Positions 43,748 to 57,900 of a stretch of 64,000 nucleotides of DNA are shown here, one piece after another (the stretch's first letter is position 1; every line of letters begins with the position of its first letter). Under the pieces are notes generated by a model. That model did no database searches and had not been told where the DNA came from. It worked only from the letters and a program-made list of their open reading frames with translations. The DNA comes from Cocos nucifera (Eukaryota; Streptophyta; Magnoliopsida; Arecales; Arecaceae): contig QRFJ01005920.1 in NCBI GenBank assembly GCA_006176705.1, positions 124,001 through 188,000 on the forward strand, written 5' to 3'. A program made the translations under genes and the position numbers.

Positions 43748-46242
43748 TGAAGGAACCAGATCTAGGATTTTAGGACTAGATCTTAAACCTTTTTCAAGAT
43801 CAAGCAGTAGAAGACTAAAATAAATCAAAATTTATTTTATAAAAATAAATAACACCTAGATCTAAGAACCTATTACATTATTAAGGCATGATATTAAATC
43901 AAAAATTAAAATACATAAAGAAAAAAAAAATATTGATCATATCAACATGCATCTACACTACATCTAATGCAGGTATGTAATAATAGATTAGATCTATATT
44001 ACCTAGGTAAGTTAGATGTTCTAAGTTGCTGATCCGGGCTTAAGGATGGTGCTCCAAGCTGCACACATGTCTGGCCTCTAAGGGATGTCCACACGAACCC
44101 ACGAATCTCAATCAGAAGTCCTATGCAGGAAATCAGCACAGTATGCTAGTACTGTGCTGATCCTCTTTTGACAGTCGATCCAGTGCTTTCTTCTTCTGAA
44201 TTTAGACTTCTTCAAAGAATATAAGAAAGAGAAGAGATTTTAGATTTGAGACACTCTCAAAAAAATCTCAAGAAGAGGAGGAGAAGAGAAGAACAAAGCA
44301 ACCCTAGAAGAAGACCCTCTTCTTCTTTTTTGTTCTCTCACCTAGACATCCAGATTAGTGTCTATGAAAATCCAATGCCCAAGAGGTCTCTCACCCTAGT
44401 ATTCACATGCCCAAAAGCACTCTCCAAGGTCTAGAATATGTCCAAAAATCAGCTCAAAATTTGTCCTATATAATGAGTTATAGAAGAGTCCTTATTGGGT
44501 CAAATTTTTAGACTAGGAAAGAACCAATATGGCAACTAGTTGGGGTGCCCAATACTTGAGCTCCCCTTCCTATCTTTTTGCTGTGGACCATAAGAGAGAG
44601 GCACACAAAAATACTAATAAATCCATGAAAATTTTAGAGAAATTTCTGGGTTGTGGGCAGCACAAATAAGGAAGAAGTTTTGGTTACAACAAACTTTATC
44701 TAACAGAGTTTGATTTCAAAACAACTAACCTATTTGACTTGGTCCACAATAAGATTGCCATATAATAAAGAAAGAGAGCAAGTGGGCATGTGTGAAGGGC
44801 CTGGGAGAAGTGGATTCCCTGAACAAATAAGAGGAATAAGGCATGGGTAGGGCATGGGAGTCCAAGTGGTGCAAGGTAAGAAGTCCTAGTTTTACTAGAA
44901 CTTCTATTTTGACTTGGTCAAATAAGCTATTTGAACCAAATAAAATCTAAATTAATTCAACCCAATTAGAATAGATCTTAGTATAATTAAGATCTTTATT
45001 AAATTAGATTAAATCAAATTTAATTCAAATTTAATATCTAATCGAATTAGAAATTGGATTGATACTAATCCTAATTGAACTAGGTTTAGTTCTTCTTTGC
45101 AATTGGCTTATCCAATAAATCAATTGAACTTGATCCAATCAAGCCCAAACTAAATCTAATTAAATCATATTTAATTAAACTTAATCTAATCCCTCTAGCA
45201 TAATCTAATTAAACCAATTAATAATCAAATTATTAATCGATCCTCCTGCAACATTTGTACTAGGTTAAACATCAATCATATTGATTACTTAATCTTAGAA
45301 CGATTCTCAATCATTGATCAACCATCCAATCGGATCATGAATCTAATGTGTGAGACCCCATAGGTCTGAACCTAAGCTGATCGTATAGGAACAAATTTTT
45401 ATACCAATTGAAGTGATCATCTAGCAATGGTACCTGACAGTCGGATAGGTCGAATGTGTAGAACAACATCCTTAGAATCCATGTGGATATAGTTTTTATA
45501 TAATTCATTCCCTTGACCAAAATGCTCGTAGGATACCTTAGAGTTCAACTGTCAACTCTGATAAGGCTGTCTATATTATATTTTAAAATATCAAATCCAT
45601 CTCATAGATTATCCTAGCTAAGTTTTGCTATATTGAAATACAGTGGTACATTCTTCTCCAACTCTTGAAGTGGTCAATTCCATCTTGATCGCACACCAAC
45701 TTCATAAGTACTTGATTATGCCTAGAAGCCTTCCATTACTAAATTAGAAATTCAATTAGTCCAGTACCAAAGAATAGTGAGTTGCTTGCAAGCTACTGAG
45801 GTGATCTTAGATCTAAGAGATACTTATATCTATATCCCATCAGAGACATTCTCGACAGCAGAATGCTCTGAAGTTGGTCACGTTCAGTGATGATGTACCC
45901 CTATATCTCACCTATATGCCATACCAATATCTCCATAATTCTTGGTTAAGAAGACAACCAACCTATATGGCATACGGCGACCTATGCATGATAGACGCTG
46001 TGATCCTAAATAATAGCCTATCATTTGGTCGTGAATTATTTTAAGGATTAATCAATAAATCCTCTCTTTATCGAACCTAAATAATCCTAAGTGCTTCATC
46101 ACAACAATGGAGTTCATTAGAAGATAAAAAACTTATGATGAAAAATATCAAAAATATATTTTATTAATTAATGAATCAATTATAATTACAATATAGCTCA
46201 ACCATTAATAAGCTGACAATTGACTTTGGAACATATTTTTCA
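43748..46242 (-). repeat. 3' LTR of element A
   Basis: 2495 bp. In element orientation it starts TGAAAAATATGTTCC at 46242 and ends GGTTCCTTCA at 43748. The part 43748-44700 matches 63084-64000 closely. It is inserted in the antisense ORF of G. Confidence 0.88.
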
Positions 46243-46260
46243 ACAACTTTCACTTGTCCT
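46243..46260 (-). other. Polypurine tract of element A
   Basis: Minus-strand AGGACAAGTGAAAGTTGT directly precedes the 3' LTR. Confidence 0.7.
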
Positions 46261-46261
46261 A

Positions 46262-49200
46262 AAGCTACTCGACATAGTATCTAATACCCATCTTCGACTT
46301 ATGATTGTCGAACTCTTTTACCACTAGGATTTTAGTGAAGGGATCGGTCAGGTTCTTCTTTTCGTCGATCTTCTGAAGGTCGATGTCACCTTGATCCAAG
46401 ATCTTCTGGATCAGGTGGAAGCAATACAGAATGTGCTTCATCCACTGGTGTGCCTTGGGTTCCTTCGCCTGAGCTATGACACCAGTGCTGTCATAATAGA
46501 GCAAGACTGGACCATCTAGGATGGATGCTACTCTAAGCTTGGTGATAAATTTCCTCAGCCACATAACTTTCTTTGCGACATCTGATGCTGCGATGTACTC
46601 TACTTTGCAAATAAAGTCTGCCATAGTATGTTGCTTGAAACTCTTTCAGCAGATAGCTCCACCATTCAGAGTAAAGATATATCCTAACATGCTACTGCTA
46701 TCATCATGGTCAGATTGAAAATCGAAATCTATAAACCCCTAAGTTTCAGATCTGACTCATCATAAACTAATCATTGGTCCTCAGTATTTCTCAAATACTT
46801 AAGGATGGTTTTAACCACTTTTTAATGATTTTCTCTAGGATCAGACTGGTATCTACTCACTACTCTTAGTGAGTATGCCACGTCTTGGTCTCGTACATGT
46901 CATAGGCATACATAATAGATCACACTATCAAAATATATGAGACTCTACTCATATGCTCTCTCTCCTCAGGAGTTGTTGGACAATCCTTCTTAGAGAAAAA
47001 AATTCCATGGCCTATCGGAAAGATAGTCCTTTTTTTAAAATTCTCCATGTTGAATCTCTTCAGCACAGTATCTATGTACATGGACTGGGATAACCCAAGC
47101 ATCTTTTTAGATCTATCCTTATAGATCTTTATCCCTAGGATGTAGGATGCTTCATCCAAGTCCTTCATGAAGAACTGAGATGATAACCAAACTTTTATTT
47201 TCTACAGTATGGGGATGTCATTCTCGATTAAGATAATATCATCCACGTACAAGATAAGGAATACCACTGCTGGACCATTTGCCTACTTGTACATGCAGGG
47301 CTCTTCTCTATTCTTAACGAAGCCATACGTTTTGATCACCTTATCAAAATGCATGTTCCAACTCCAAGATGCCTGCTTCAATCCATAAATGGATTTCTAA
47401 AGCTTGCACACCTTGGACTCATCTATGGATGTGAACCCCTCAGGTTATATCATATACACCTCTCCGGTCAGCTCTCCATTCAAGAAAGCTATTTTCACAT
47501 CCATCTCCCAGATTTCATAATCCATATGGGTAACTATCGCAAGCATTATCTGAATGGATTTGAGCATTGCCACAGGGAAGAACGTCTCATCATAGTCAAT
47601 ACCATAATGTTAACAATATTCCTTGGCAACCAGACGGGCTTTATATATCTCCACCTATCCATCTATGCCTCTTTTTCTTTTGAAGACCCACTTACATCCA
47701 ATGGGTTTAATCTCTTCAGTGGGTCAACCAATGTCCACACATCATTGACCTTCATGGACTCTATTTTGGATTTCATGACCTCAAACCATTTTTCGAAATC
47801 AGATCTCTGCACAGCATTCATATAGGTGATCGGATCCTCATCATTCTCATCGAGTTCGATGGGATTATCGTTCTAGACTAAGAAATCATAGTATCTATCT
47901 GGATGATGCGGTATTCTACCAAATCACCTTAATAATGCAAGTATACTAGACTCCAGATCTGATCTAATCAAATCTTACTCAGGTTCAGCTATAGATGTTA
48001 ATTTTTCTACCTATTGAACTTCAACAAGTTTAACCTTAGAGGCAATAGTTCTTTTACCAAGAAACTTCTTTTTCAAAAAGATTGTCTTAAGGCTGACGAA
48101 CATCTTTTGTTCATCAGCATGGTAGAAATAGTATCCTTTGCTCTCTTTTCGGTACTCTATGAATATGCACTTATCAGACCTAGGTCCAAGTTTATCTGTA
48201 ACTAACCATTTGACATAAGTCGGGCACCCCCAAGCCAGAAGGTGTGAAAGTGCTGGCTTACGTCTTATCCATATCTCATATGAAGTTTTAACTATAGACT
48301 TACTTGAAATCCTATTTAATAGATTGCAAGCCGAATCAAGTGCATATCCCTAGAAAGATTTCGGTAACCTAGCAAAATCCATCATGGATCGAACCATATC
48401 TAATAGAGTCCGATTCCTTCTTTCAGACACACCATTATGTTATGGTGTTCCTAGAGGAGTCCATTAGAAGAGAATTTCATTTTTTTTTCAGATATGTAAG
48501 AAACTCATCGAAAAGGTATTCTCCTCCTCGGTTAGATCGAAGAGTTTTAATACTCTTTTCAATTTATTTTTCTACTCCATTTTGGAATTATTTGAATATT
48601 TTAAATGAATTCGACTTGTATTTCATCAGATAGACATATCCATATCTAGATAGATTATCTATGAAAGTGATAAAGTAAAAATATCCACCTCTAGCACTAT
48701 GCTCATTGGTCCACATACATCAGTATGTACTAGACCTAAGAGCTCAGTGGCTCTCTCATCTTTTCTAGTAAAAGATGACTTGATCATTTTACCAAGAAGA
48801 CATAACTCACCAGTTGGAAGTGATTCACAATCACTAACTTCAAGGATTCTCTTTTGAGTCAACCTGTTTATCCTATTCTTGTTTATATGACCTAGCCTAT
48901 AGTGCCATAAATAGATATCTGACACACTATCTAATTTAGGATGCTTGCTAGTTGAATAGACTATATTAATAGATTGTGATAGCATATACATACCATTATT
49001 TAAATATTCATAAAAAATAGTAACATCATTCATAATGATATTATAAATTTATATTTTTAATTAAAATTTTATCATTATTTTTGGCTAGAAGGCCTACAGA
49101 AATGACATATAAAAAGAAACTAGGATAGAAATGACAATCATAAAGAACAATGGTATGGAATTTAAATACAAATTTTAGGATTTCTAAAGCTAGAACTCGA

Positions 49201-50232
49201 ACTGATCTTTTATCTCCAATGTTCAGGAACATTTTACCTTGCTTGAATCTCCTACTGACCTGCAACTCCTGCAACAAATTGCAAATATGGTAAAAACTAC
49301 TGGTATCCAATACCCAGTCAATAATATCATAAATAGAAAAATTACGAGTTATCATATAAATACCTTGCCCAGCAATAGCTTGCTTCTTTCTCTACCTGTT
49401 TAGATCCAAAAAGGCAATGTACTGAGGACAGTTCCTCTTTCAGTGCTCTCGCTTCTTATAAAAAAAATCATTCAGCTTGACTCTTATCGGATTTGATCTT
49501 CCTGATCTGATTCTGCACAGATGTCTTAGCTTGAACTTGCAACTTCTATGCCTTCTTCTTCTTGTTCTTCTTTTCTTTTCTAAAGGGTTGAGAACCAGAA
49601 GATGAACCTCCCACTAAGTTCACCGACTCCTTGTGGAGTTGGTGATCCTTCTTAAAGTTCTGAAGCAATCCCAGTAACCCGTGGTAGTCAACTTCAGGCT
49701 TCGTCATTCTATAATGAGTGATGAATGAGAGATAGGACTTCAACAGTGAGTTTAGTATTACATCTTTTTTAAACTGCTTATGCAAGAAAAAGCCAAGCTT
49801 GCTCAATCACTCTGTTAGCTCGATCATGTATATTATACGATCAATGACAGAGGCATCGTCCTGCATCCTGGCATTGAAGATGGCATAACTAATCTTATGC
49901 CTTTCAATATCATCGAGTCTGCCAAAAGAATCCTCCAACACTTGAAGCATATCTTTTGACTGAGCTGTCTCAAATCTATGACTGAACTCATCTCTCATGG
50001 CAGCTAGCATAATGCAGTACACCATAGTTCAATTACTAAGCCACTTCTAGTAAGTATATCTAATTGTTCCACATGCATTGATAGTTGGCTCCTCAGGTGT
50101 AGGATCCGTTAACACATATAGGATCCGTTCATGCTTTAGGACTATCTTCAACTTTCGCTACCAGCTACGAAAGTTGGATCCTACCAACTTATCATTATCC
50201 AACAATGATCGAAGCGATAAAAAAGTGACCAT
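46262..50232 (-). pseudogene. Copia gag-pol of element A
   Basis: The ATG at 50232 opens gag. Recognisable gag parts are YAIFNARMQDDASVIDRIIY (about 49820-49880) and the Ser/Lys-rich end near 49550. The zinc knuckle near 49430-49470 is damaged. Protease has DWVLDTSSFYHIC (about 49290-49320; DTG changed to DTS). Pre-integrase/integrase reads LWHYRLGHINKNR (about 48900) and LVHTDVCGPM (about 48690-48720). RT has YVDD at 47238-47249 and MKDLDEASYILGIKIYKD (47168-47115). RNase H spans 46265-46624 (CKVEYIAASDVAKK, GPVLLYYDSTGVIAQAKE). It ends GIRYYVE and a stop at 46262-46264. Numerous stops and frameshifts make it inactive. Confidence 0.88.
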
Positions 50233-50629
50233 ATCTGCATAAAAAAAATCATAACCTAATTAGTAATTAATTTATTAAATCTAAAAATTTAGATTTTAAT
50301 CAAAAGATTCTTTCATTATTTTATTCAAATGATAGCCTCTACCTCTAATTCAGAAATTATCTAATTCCTTAGTGGGTACTAGAATTCACACAGGCTGTGC
50401 ACGAGTCCAACTTTGGTTGGCCAACCCATGTATATCTAAGGATAGATTCATAACCAATTGTTGCTCCAAATAATTTTTAGTAATTAAATTTTTGCTCTAG
50501 TCCCTAATTAGTAAGCTTTGGCCTCCACTGAAAAGGTCCAATTAGATCCAACCATTAACATGACCATACTTGGTTGATCAAACCAATAAATGATTAAGCC
50601 CAACTTTGGTTGGCTAATCAATCCACTAT
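50233..50629 (-). other. Leader of element A, gag-proximal part
   Basis: Homologous in reverse complement to 54560-54962 of B (for example CCAACTTTGGTTGGC). It ends at the B insertion and continues at 61556. Confidence 0.8.
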
Positions 50630-53222
50630 TGAAAATGTATTCCAAAGCCAATCATCAGTCTGTTGATGGCTGAGATATATTTTTATAATTATATATAAAT
50701 TATGAATTAATAAAAATTATTTTAATATTTTTTATCATAAATTTTTTATCTTCTAATAAACTTCTATATTGTGATGAAGTCCTTAGGACTATCTAGATTC
50801 GACAAAGAAGGATTTATCATTTAGTCCTTAAAATAGTTCATGATTAAATGATACGTTGTTACTTAGGATGATAATATTTATCAAGTATAGATCGTTGTGT
50901 GCCATATGGGTTGGTTGTCCTCATAAACAAGGAGTGTTAAGATACTGGTATGGCATGCAAGTAAGATGTATGGGTACATTTGCATTGAACATGACCAACT
51001 TTGGAGCTTTTCTCCTATCAAGATTAGCTCCGATGGAATATGGGTATAAGTGTTCCTTCGATCTAAGATCACTATGGTGACTTCCAAGCAACTCACTATA
51101 CTTTGATGTTGGAAGATCTGAATTTCTAATTTAGTGATAGAAGATTTCTGGGCATAGTTAAGTACTGAAGTAGTCGATGCGTGTATCAAGATGGGATTGA
51201 CCACTCTTAATTTCAGGAGCTGTGTTCAATTATGTTTCAATTTAGCAAAGCCTTGGCTAGGATAGTCTTAGTGAGGAGTCACAAAATTAATTACTTTGAG
51301 ACATGACATGGATGTATTTTCTAGAATTGATAGTCTAATCCTGAGTCATTTATTACACAGAGGTCATAGGGATGAATTATACGGTAACCATATTTATGTA
51401 GATTTTGATTATTGTGATTACGACTATTTGACCTATTCGAACGTTGGGTATCATTGCTAGATGGTCACTCCGATTAGTACAGAGAGTGGTTCCTATCTTA
51501 TTGGCTTAGGTTCGAACTTACGGAGTCACACACACTAGAGAATTCTACCTGATCTGTTGGCTGTGGTCAAGAGTCCCACTGGATTGTGACTCTTCGAGCA
51601 AATATCCTATAGCATTAGGACACTGAGTCCTACTTTTTTAAAACTCTCTGAATAAGAGTATGGACTCTATGATCGCAAGTTTCATTCATTTTGGACACCG
51701 GGATCAAGAGTCCCACTAGACTGGGACTCTTCAATTAGGATTTCATATCGATGAACTCTATTGCCCGATGACCTATCAGATTTGGACTCTAAGATTATGA
51801 AAGATTTAATTAGTGATTTTAAATCAATTTAATTGAGTTATAATTTTTGATTCAAGTCTAATTGAATTAGGTTTAGTTGGGTTTAACTCAATTAAGTCAT
51901 AAGTTGACCTAATTGCCAGGGAGGTTCGAACCCTGATTTGATAAAAAATTAGGCTTGATCAATTCTTGATTTTATTAAAATTTAATTAAGCCTAATAAAG
52001 CCTAAATGAATTGAATTTAATTTATTCTTATGGGGCCTAACCAATTTTGATTGGGTTGGTTCAGTTGGTGGAAATTTGAATTTCAAAGACTAATTTGACT
52101 AGTCTTCTCTTCCCATGCGCCACCTATGTCCCACGCCCACTTAAAATTTGATTTTTATTCTCTCATGACTTTTCTCCCATGCACATAATACCTCATGCAC
52201 CCTAATCTTCCACGTCCTCAATGGATAAGTTATGGTTAGTTGACATTCAAATTCAAAAAGAGTTTGAATTTGAGTTGACAACAACCATATCTTATCCCTT
52301 GCACCACCCTTCTCTTGTGCGCTAATTATCTCCACATGCAAGGGGTTTCACATGGACTTTTCCTTGCTGAAGAGTCAGTCGCACAACTCATTCACACATC
52401 CCAAATAAGTTTGAATTGGTTTAGATAAAGTTTGAATTAAAAAGAGTTTTGAATTCTAACTAGTTTGTGGTTCCCCACATGCATAGAAGTTGTTCTTTAC
52501 ACAAATATTAAAAGGGGAGGTTCTTGGGATGTGTATGAACACCTATTATGAAGAGAGGATTTCCATGAGATTCATTTGGTCCATGGGAAGAGGCTTCAAT
52601 CATCTCCGAGAGAGAAAAAACTAAGAGAGAAGGGGCATAAGTTTTTTAGGGTGAGTGTAGTCCTAGGTATTCGACCTAGGTTTTAGGAAGCCATTGCAAG
52701 AGCTACGAGTATTGTAAGCCCACAAAATTTTAGAGAGAACCTCCTCTACCTCTCTATTATGTCTACCAGCAACCCAGAGCACCCATGAAGCCTATAGACG
52801 AAGATCGAAGCTATTCGATCAAAATAGCCCTTGAAAGATTCTAGTATCGAGCTAGCACTCGTAGGGAGCCGATCAGGATCAGGAGCCTCATGTGGACGAT
52901 CCATGGAGGTTAGATATCTATGTGGCTGCATCGTGACTAGTGAACCTCCTCAATGATGATCAGATCATGGTGCTCGATTATCCATGAAAAGGTATTATAT
53001 TCTGAACACATAGATGTAGTAAATAGTTTGCTGCGTAGTTTTATTTTTCAGATCTATATGAATGCATGCATATTATGTTTAGATCTTCAGTATAGAATTT
53101 AATATTTTGATATGATCAGTAGATAATTAATTAGATTAATTATTTATTTTACTATATTTTTATTATTTTTGAAAAAAAATTTTTCAAAAGTAGCACTGCA
53201 AATCCCGTACTATTTTCTTTAA
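50630..53222 (+). repeat. 5' LTR of element B
   Basis: Starts TGAAAATGTATTCC (3' copy: TGGAATGTGTCC) and ends TTTCTTTAA (3' copy: TTTCCTTCA). It carries two hairpins, 51569-51594 and 51706-51731. Confidence 0.88.
51706..51731. repeat. Perfect hairpin in the B 5' LTR
   Basis: AAGAGTCCCA, a 6-base spacer, then TGGGACTCTT: a perfect 10-bp stem. A near copy with one mismatch lies at 51569-51594. The 3' LTR has a perfect one at 59890-59915 and a decayed one at 60028-60053. Confidence 0.8.
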
Positions 53223-53223
53223 A

Positions 53224-53238
53224 TGGTATCAGAGCGAG
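53224..53238 (+). other. Primer-binding site of element B
   Basis: TGGTATCAGAGCGAG: twelve bases match the initiator-Met tRNA PBS exactly. Confidence 0.92.
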
Positions 53239-54962
53239 GGTTCACTAAACATGATATGCTTACATATTTAGATTGATAATTTAAATTTAATCTAAATATT
53301 AATCTAATAATCTAATTAATTAGATCTAAAAATTAAAATCAAAATCGCACAGACTGTAGGTTATCCCGCTGTAGGGTTTACCCCCTATAGTGCAAAGATT
53401 GTCATTGTACGTGCTTGATCTTGTAGTTGATCATAAAATTTTTAGATTAGATCTAATTTTTATGATATGATAAATTAGATTTTATTCTAATTTTTTATCA
53501 TGAATGCATGTTTAGATAGGATCTAAAGTTTGATTTATGATTTAGTATTATGTAGTGTACATAGTTTCAGATTAAACCCTACAACTAATATTATTTATGA
53601 ATTGAGCCGATTCAATTTTGAAGTGAGTCGACTCAATTGGTGAATAATGCCACATTGTAAAAAAAAATTTAAAATTTAAAAAATATTTTTGAAATGCCGA
53701 ACCCTAACCCTCAGCCCATAAACTTAATTAAAATTAAGTGAAGTGATTTAGTATCTAGAATTATGAATTAAAATCGTAAGTCATTAATCATAAACTTGTG
53801 GATTATTGGGTTAGATGAATTAGGTCCATAAATTTGGTTAGACCTAAGGTTAGTTAAAGAATAGACTAATTTAGAGTAGTTGATCAAATCTAATTAAATG
53901 TTAATTTAGATTAGATCAAGAACTTTATAGACTCAATTACAATAGTTGTAATTGGTCAAGTCCATGCCTTTAATAAGGACTAAATGGACTTGATTCATGG
54001 CTACACGATCAAATTCGAAATTATTAGGTTGGTCAAATTAAAACTAATAAATCGGATGGTGTCTAAGATAAGTTTGGCACTTTGACTAGTGGTTTTTAAT
54101 TGAAAGCTACTCGCATTGATTTAATCTTTGATGAGTTAATGGCATATCTCTTCCACCGATCTCATTTACCTTGCCATCCTGATGGATTAGATTTTGCTTA
54201 GATCACTTGGTGATTTAGGCTCACCCATGTCAATTAGGTAAATCAGTCTGGCGAATTTAGGTGCTCCTAATGCCAGTCTAGATTAGATTCTTTTTTATCT
54301 GACTTTGTAAAGTCAGTGGTGGTTTAGGTGCTCGCTGAATTTCTTTTTCTTCTTAAAATATGTTAATTAAATCTTCTAAAATTATTAGATCCTTAAAAAT
54401 AAAATAGTTATATAGATAACTAAATCATAGACTCCTATTAAGTTGAGTGATAATGGGTTCATTAGTATAATGAATCATTAGAGGCCCAAAGGCCTAGTGA
54501 TTATTGACTAATGAAATTATCATTCATAAAATGATAATTTGGTTAAGTCTTTCTAATAGTGGTTAGGTTGGCCAACCAAAGTTGGGCCTGATCATTTATT
54601 GGTTAGATAAGACCAAATGTAGTCATGTTAATGGTTGGACCTAACCGGACCTTTTTCAGTGGAGGCCAAAGCCTACTGATTAGGTCTTCGAAGCAAAATC
54701 AATATTACTAGAGGTTGTTTAGAGAAATAATTAATTTTGAATCTATCCATAGATGCACATGGGTTGACCAACCAAAGTTGAGCTCGTGTGTAGTTTATGT
54801 GGATTCTAGTACCCACTAAGAAATTAAAGTAATTCTTTGAATTGAAGGTAGAGGCTACCAATTTGTATAAAATAGTGGAAAGATCTTTAGACTAAAATCT
54901 AAGTCTTTAAGATAATTGATTCATATACTTATTAGATTTTATTTTTCTTTTTTTGTGCAAAA
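53239..54962 (+). other. Leader of element B
   Basis: Without an ORF. It has one copy of the GTAGG...CCCCCTATAG segment near 53355-53410 (two copies in A) and the GGTGTCTAAGATAAGTTTGG module at 54058-54077. From 54560 it matches the leader of A. Confidence 0.75.
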
Positions 54963-57900
54963 ATGGCCACTAACATGTCGCTCCGATCATTGTTAGATAA
55001 TGATAAATTAATGGGACCCAACTTTGATAGCTGGTATCGTAAGTTGAAAATCATCCTGAAGCAGGAGTGAATCCTTTATATAGTAACGGATCCAGCACCT
55101 AAGAAGCCAGCTCTGAATGCTAAAGGAGCGGTATGAGATACTTATTAGAAGTGGCTCAACGACCATACCACCATTCAGTGCATAATGCTGGCGGCAATGA
55201 ATGACGAGTTTAGCCGTAGGTTCGAAAATGCCCAGCCATAGGAGATGCTTCAAATGTTGAATGACTTCTTTGGCATGCTTGATGATGTTGAAAGGCATAA
55301 ATAAGTTATGCCATTTTCAATGCTCGAATGAGAGATGGGGACTCAGTCATCGATCATGTATTGTACATGATTGAGATGATTGAGTGCCTTAGCAAGCTGG
55401 ACTTTTTTCCGCACGAGCAGCTCGGTAAGGATGCGATCCTTAATTTCTTGCCCAAGTATTTTCTCCCTTTCCTGACTCATTTTAGAATGACAAAAACTAC
55501 AGTCAACTATCATGGCTTGTTGAGATTGCTGCATAATTTTAAGAAGGATCACCAACTCCATAAGAAGATGGTGAATGTAGTGGAAGGATTTTCTTCTGAT
55601 CATCGATCCTTTAAGAAAGAAAGGAAGAACAAGAAGAACATGAATAAGAAGGTGCAGCCAAATGCTAGGACGACTGCACAGGGTCAGACTAAAAAGTGTA
55701 AGCCTGACTAAAGCCAGGTGGAGTGCTTCTTTTATAAGAAGCAGAAGCACTGAAAGAGGAACTGTCTTCTGTACATTGCCTCCTTGGACCCAAATAGGCC
55801 GAGGAGGAAGCAAGTTGCTGCTCGGCAAGGAAATTATATGATAACACCTTGTAATTTTTTCTTATTTGATTCTACTATCTGGGTATTAGATATTGGAAGC
55901 TCTTATCATATTTGTAATTCTATGCAGGGCTTGTAGGTCAGCAGGAGATTTGATCAAGGTGAGAGGTTCCTGAACGTTGGAGATGGAAGACAAATTCCAA
56001 TTCTAGCTTTAGAAATCATGAACCTTATAATCAATTCAAATAAAGTTATTCTTAATGAATGCCATTTTTGTCCAACTTTCTTATTGAATGTTATTTCTAT
56101 AGGCCTTTTGGCCATGAATGATTATGAAATATCAATAAAAAAAAAATTATAATATTATTTTGATTGGTATTATAATTTTTATTGGATGATTGAATAATAG
56201 TATTTATTTATTAACTATGCCTATTAATGTGGTTCAATTCTTTGATAAATGCCCTAGAATTAGTGATGTATCCAAAGTTTAGCTTTGGCACTGTAGGCTG
56301 GGTCATATTAACAAGAATAGAATAAATAGATTAGCTCAAGAAAAAATTCTTGAGGTTAGTGATTGTGAATCACTTTCGATCTATGATTCCTGTCTTCTTG
56401 GTGAGATGACCAAGTCATCTTTTACTAAAAAAGATGAACGAGCCACTATACTCCTGAGTTTAGTATATTCAGATGTATGTAGACCCATGAGCTCAAGTGC
56501 CAGAGGTGGATACTTCTACTTCATAATCTTCACAGATGACCTATCGAGGTATGGGTACATCTATTTAATGAAGCATAAGTCAGAATCGTTTGAAATATTT
56601 AAACTATTTTGAAATGAGGTAAAGAAGCAAACTGAAAAGAGTATTAAAACTCTTTAATCTGATTGAGGGAGTGAGTACCTTTTCAACGAATTTCTGATAT
56701 ATCTAGAGAAGAATGGAATTCTCTCATAATGGATCCCTCCTAGAACACCACAACATAACGGTATGTTTGAAAGGAGAAATCGGATTCTGTTGGACATGGT
56801 TCGATCCATGATGGAGTTTGCTGATTTGCCAATCTCCTTATGGGGATATGTGCTTAAGTCAGCTTGTTACATTCTAAATAGGATTTCGAATAAATCTATT
56901 AATAAAATACCATATGAGATATGGATAGGACGTAAGCCAGTGCTCTCATACCTTAGGGTTTGGGGGTGTCCAGCTTATGTCAAACATTTAATGATAGACA
57001 AGTTTGGACTTAGGTCTGATAAGTATAATTTTATAGGTTACCCAAAAAAAATCAAAGGATATTACTTTTACCTTGCTGATAAGCAAAAAATGCTTGTTAG
57101 CCTTAAGGCAGTCTTTTTGGAAAAAGAGTTCCTTGGTGAAGGAACTAATACCTCTAAGGTCGAACTTGATGAAGCTCGATAGACGAAAGAACAAATACAA
57201 GTTGTTGAACCTAAGTTGGATCTGATTAGATCAGATCTAGAGCCCATTGTAGATGCACCCTTAAGACAATCTAGTAGAGTACCACGTCAACCGGATAGAT
57301 ACTACGATTTCTTGATCCGGGACGGGGATCCCATCAAACTCGATGAGAACGATGAGAACCTGATTACCTACATGGATGCAATACAGAGACTAGACTCTAA
57401 GAAATGGCTTAAGGCCATGAAATCCAAAATAGAGTCCATGAAGATCAATGATGTATGGATATTAGTTGACCCACCCGAAGGGATTAAACCTATAGGGTGT
57501 AAGTGGGTCTTCAAAAAGAAAAGGGATGCAGAAGAAAAGGTGGAGACCTATAAAGCTCATTTGGTTGTCAAGGGGTATCACAATGTTATGGTATTGACTA
57601 TGATGAGACATTCTCTTCTGTGGCAATGCTCAAATCCATTCGAATTATGCTTGCCATAGCTGTCCAGCTTGACTATAAAATCTGATAGATAAATATGAAA
57701 ACAGCTTTCTTAAATGAAGAGCTAGATGAAGAGATGTATATGATACAGCCTGAAGAGTTCACGTCCATAGATGAGTCTAAAGTGTGTATGCTTCAGAAGT
57801 CCATTTATGGACTGAAGTTGGTATCTAGGAGCTAGAATATATGATTTGATAAAATAATCAAAATGTATGGCTTTGTTAAGAACAAAGATGGGTCCTGCTT

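Noticed and set aside
47349..47825. 158-codon plus-strand ORF
   Set aside because: It is antisense to the RT region of A, whose minus-strand frame has YVDD and other copia motifs.
53224..53238. tRNA gene from the Met-tRNA match
   Set aside because: Only the 3'-end complement is present, at LTR borders; it is a primer-binding site.
55343..55828. 161-codon minus-strand ORF
   Set aside because: Antisense to gag and zinc knuckle of B; no domain of its own.
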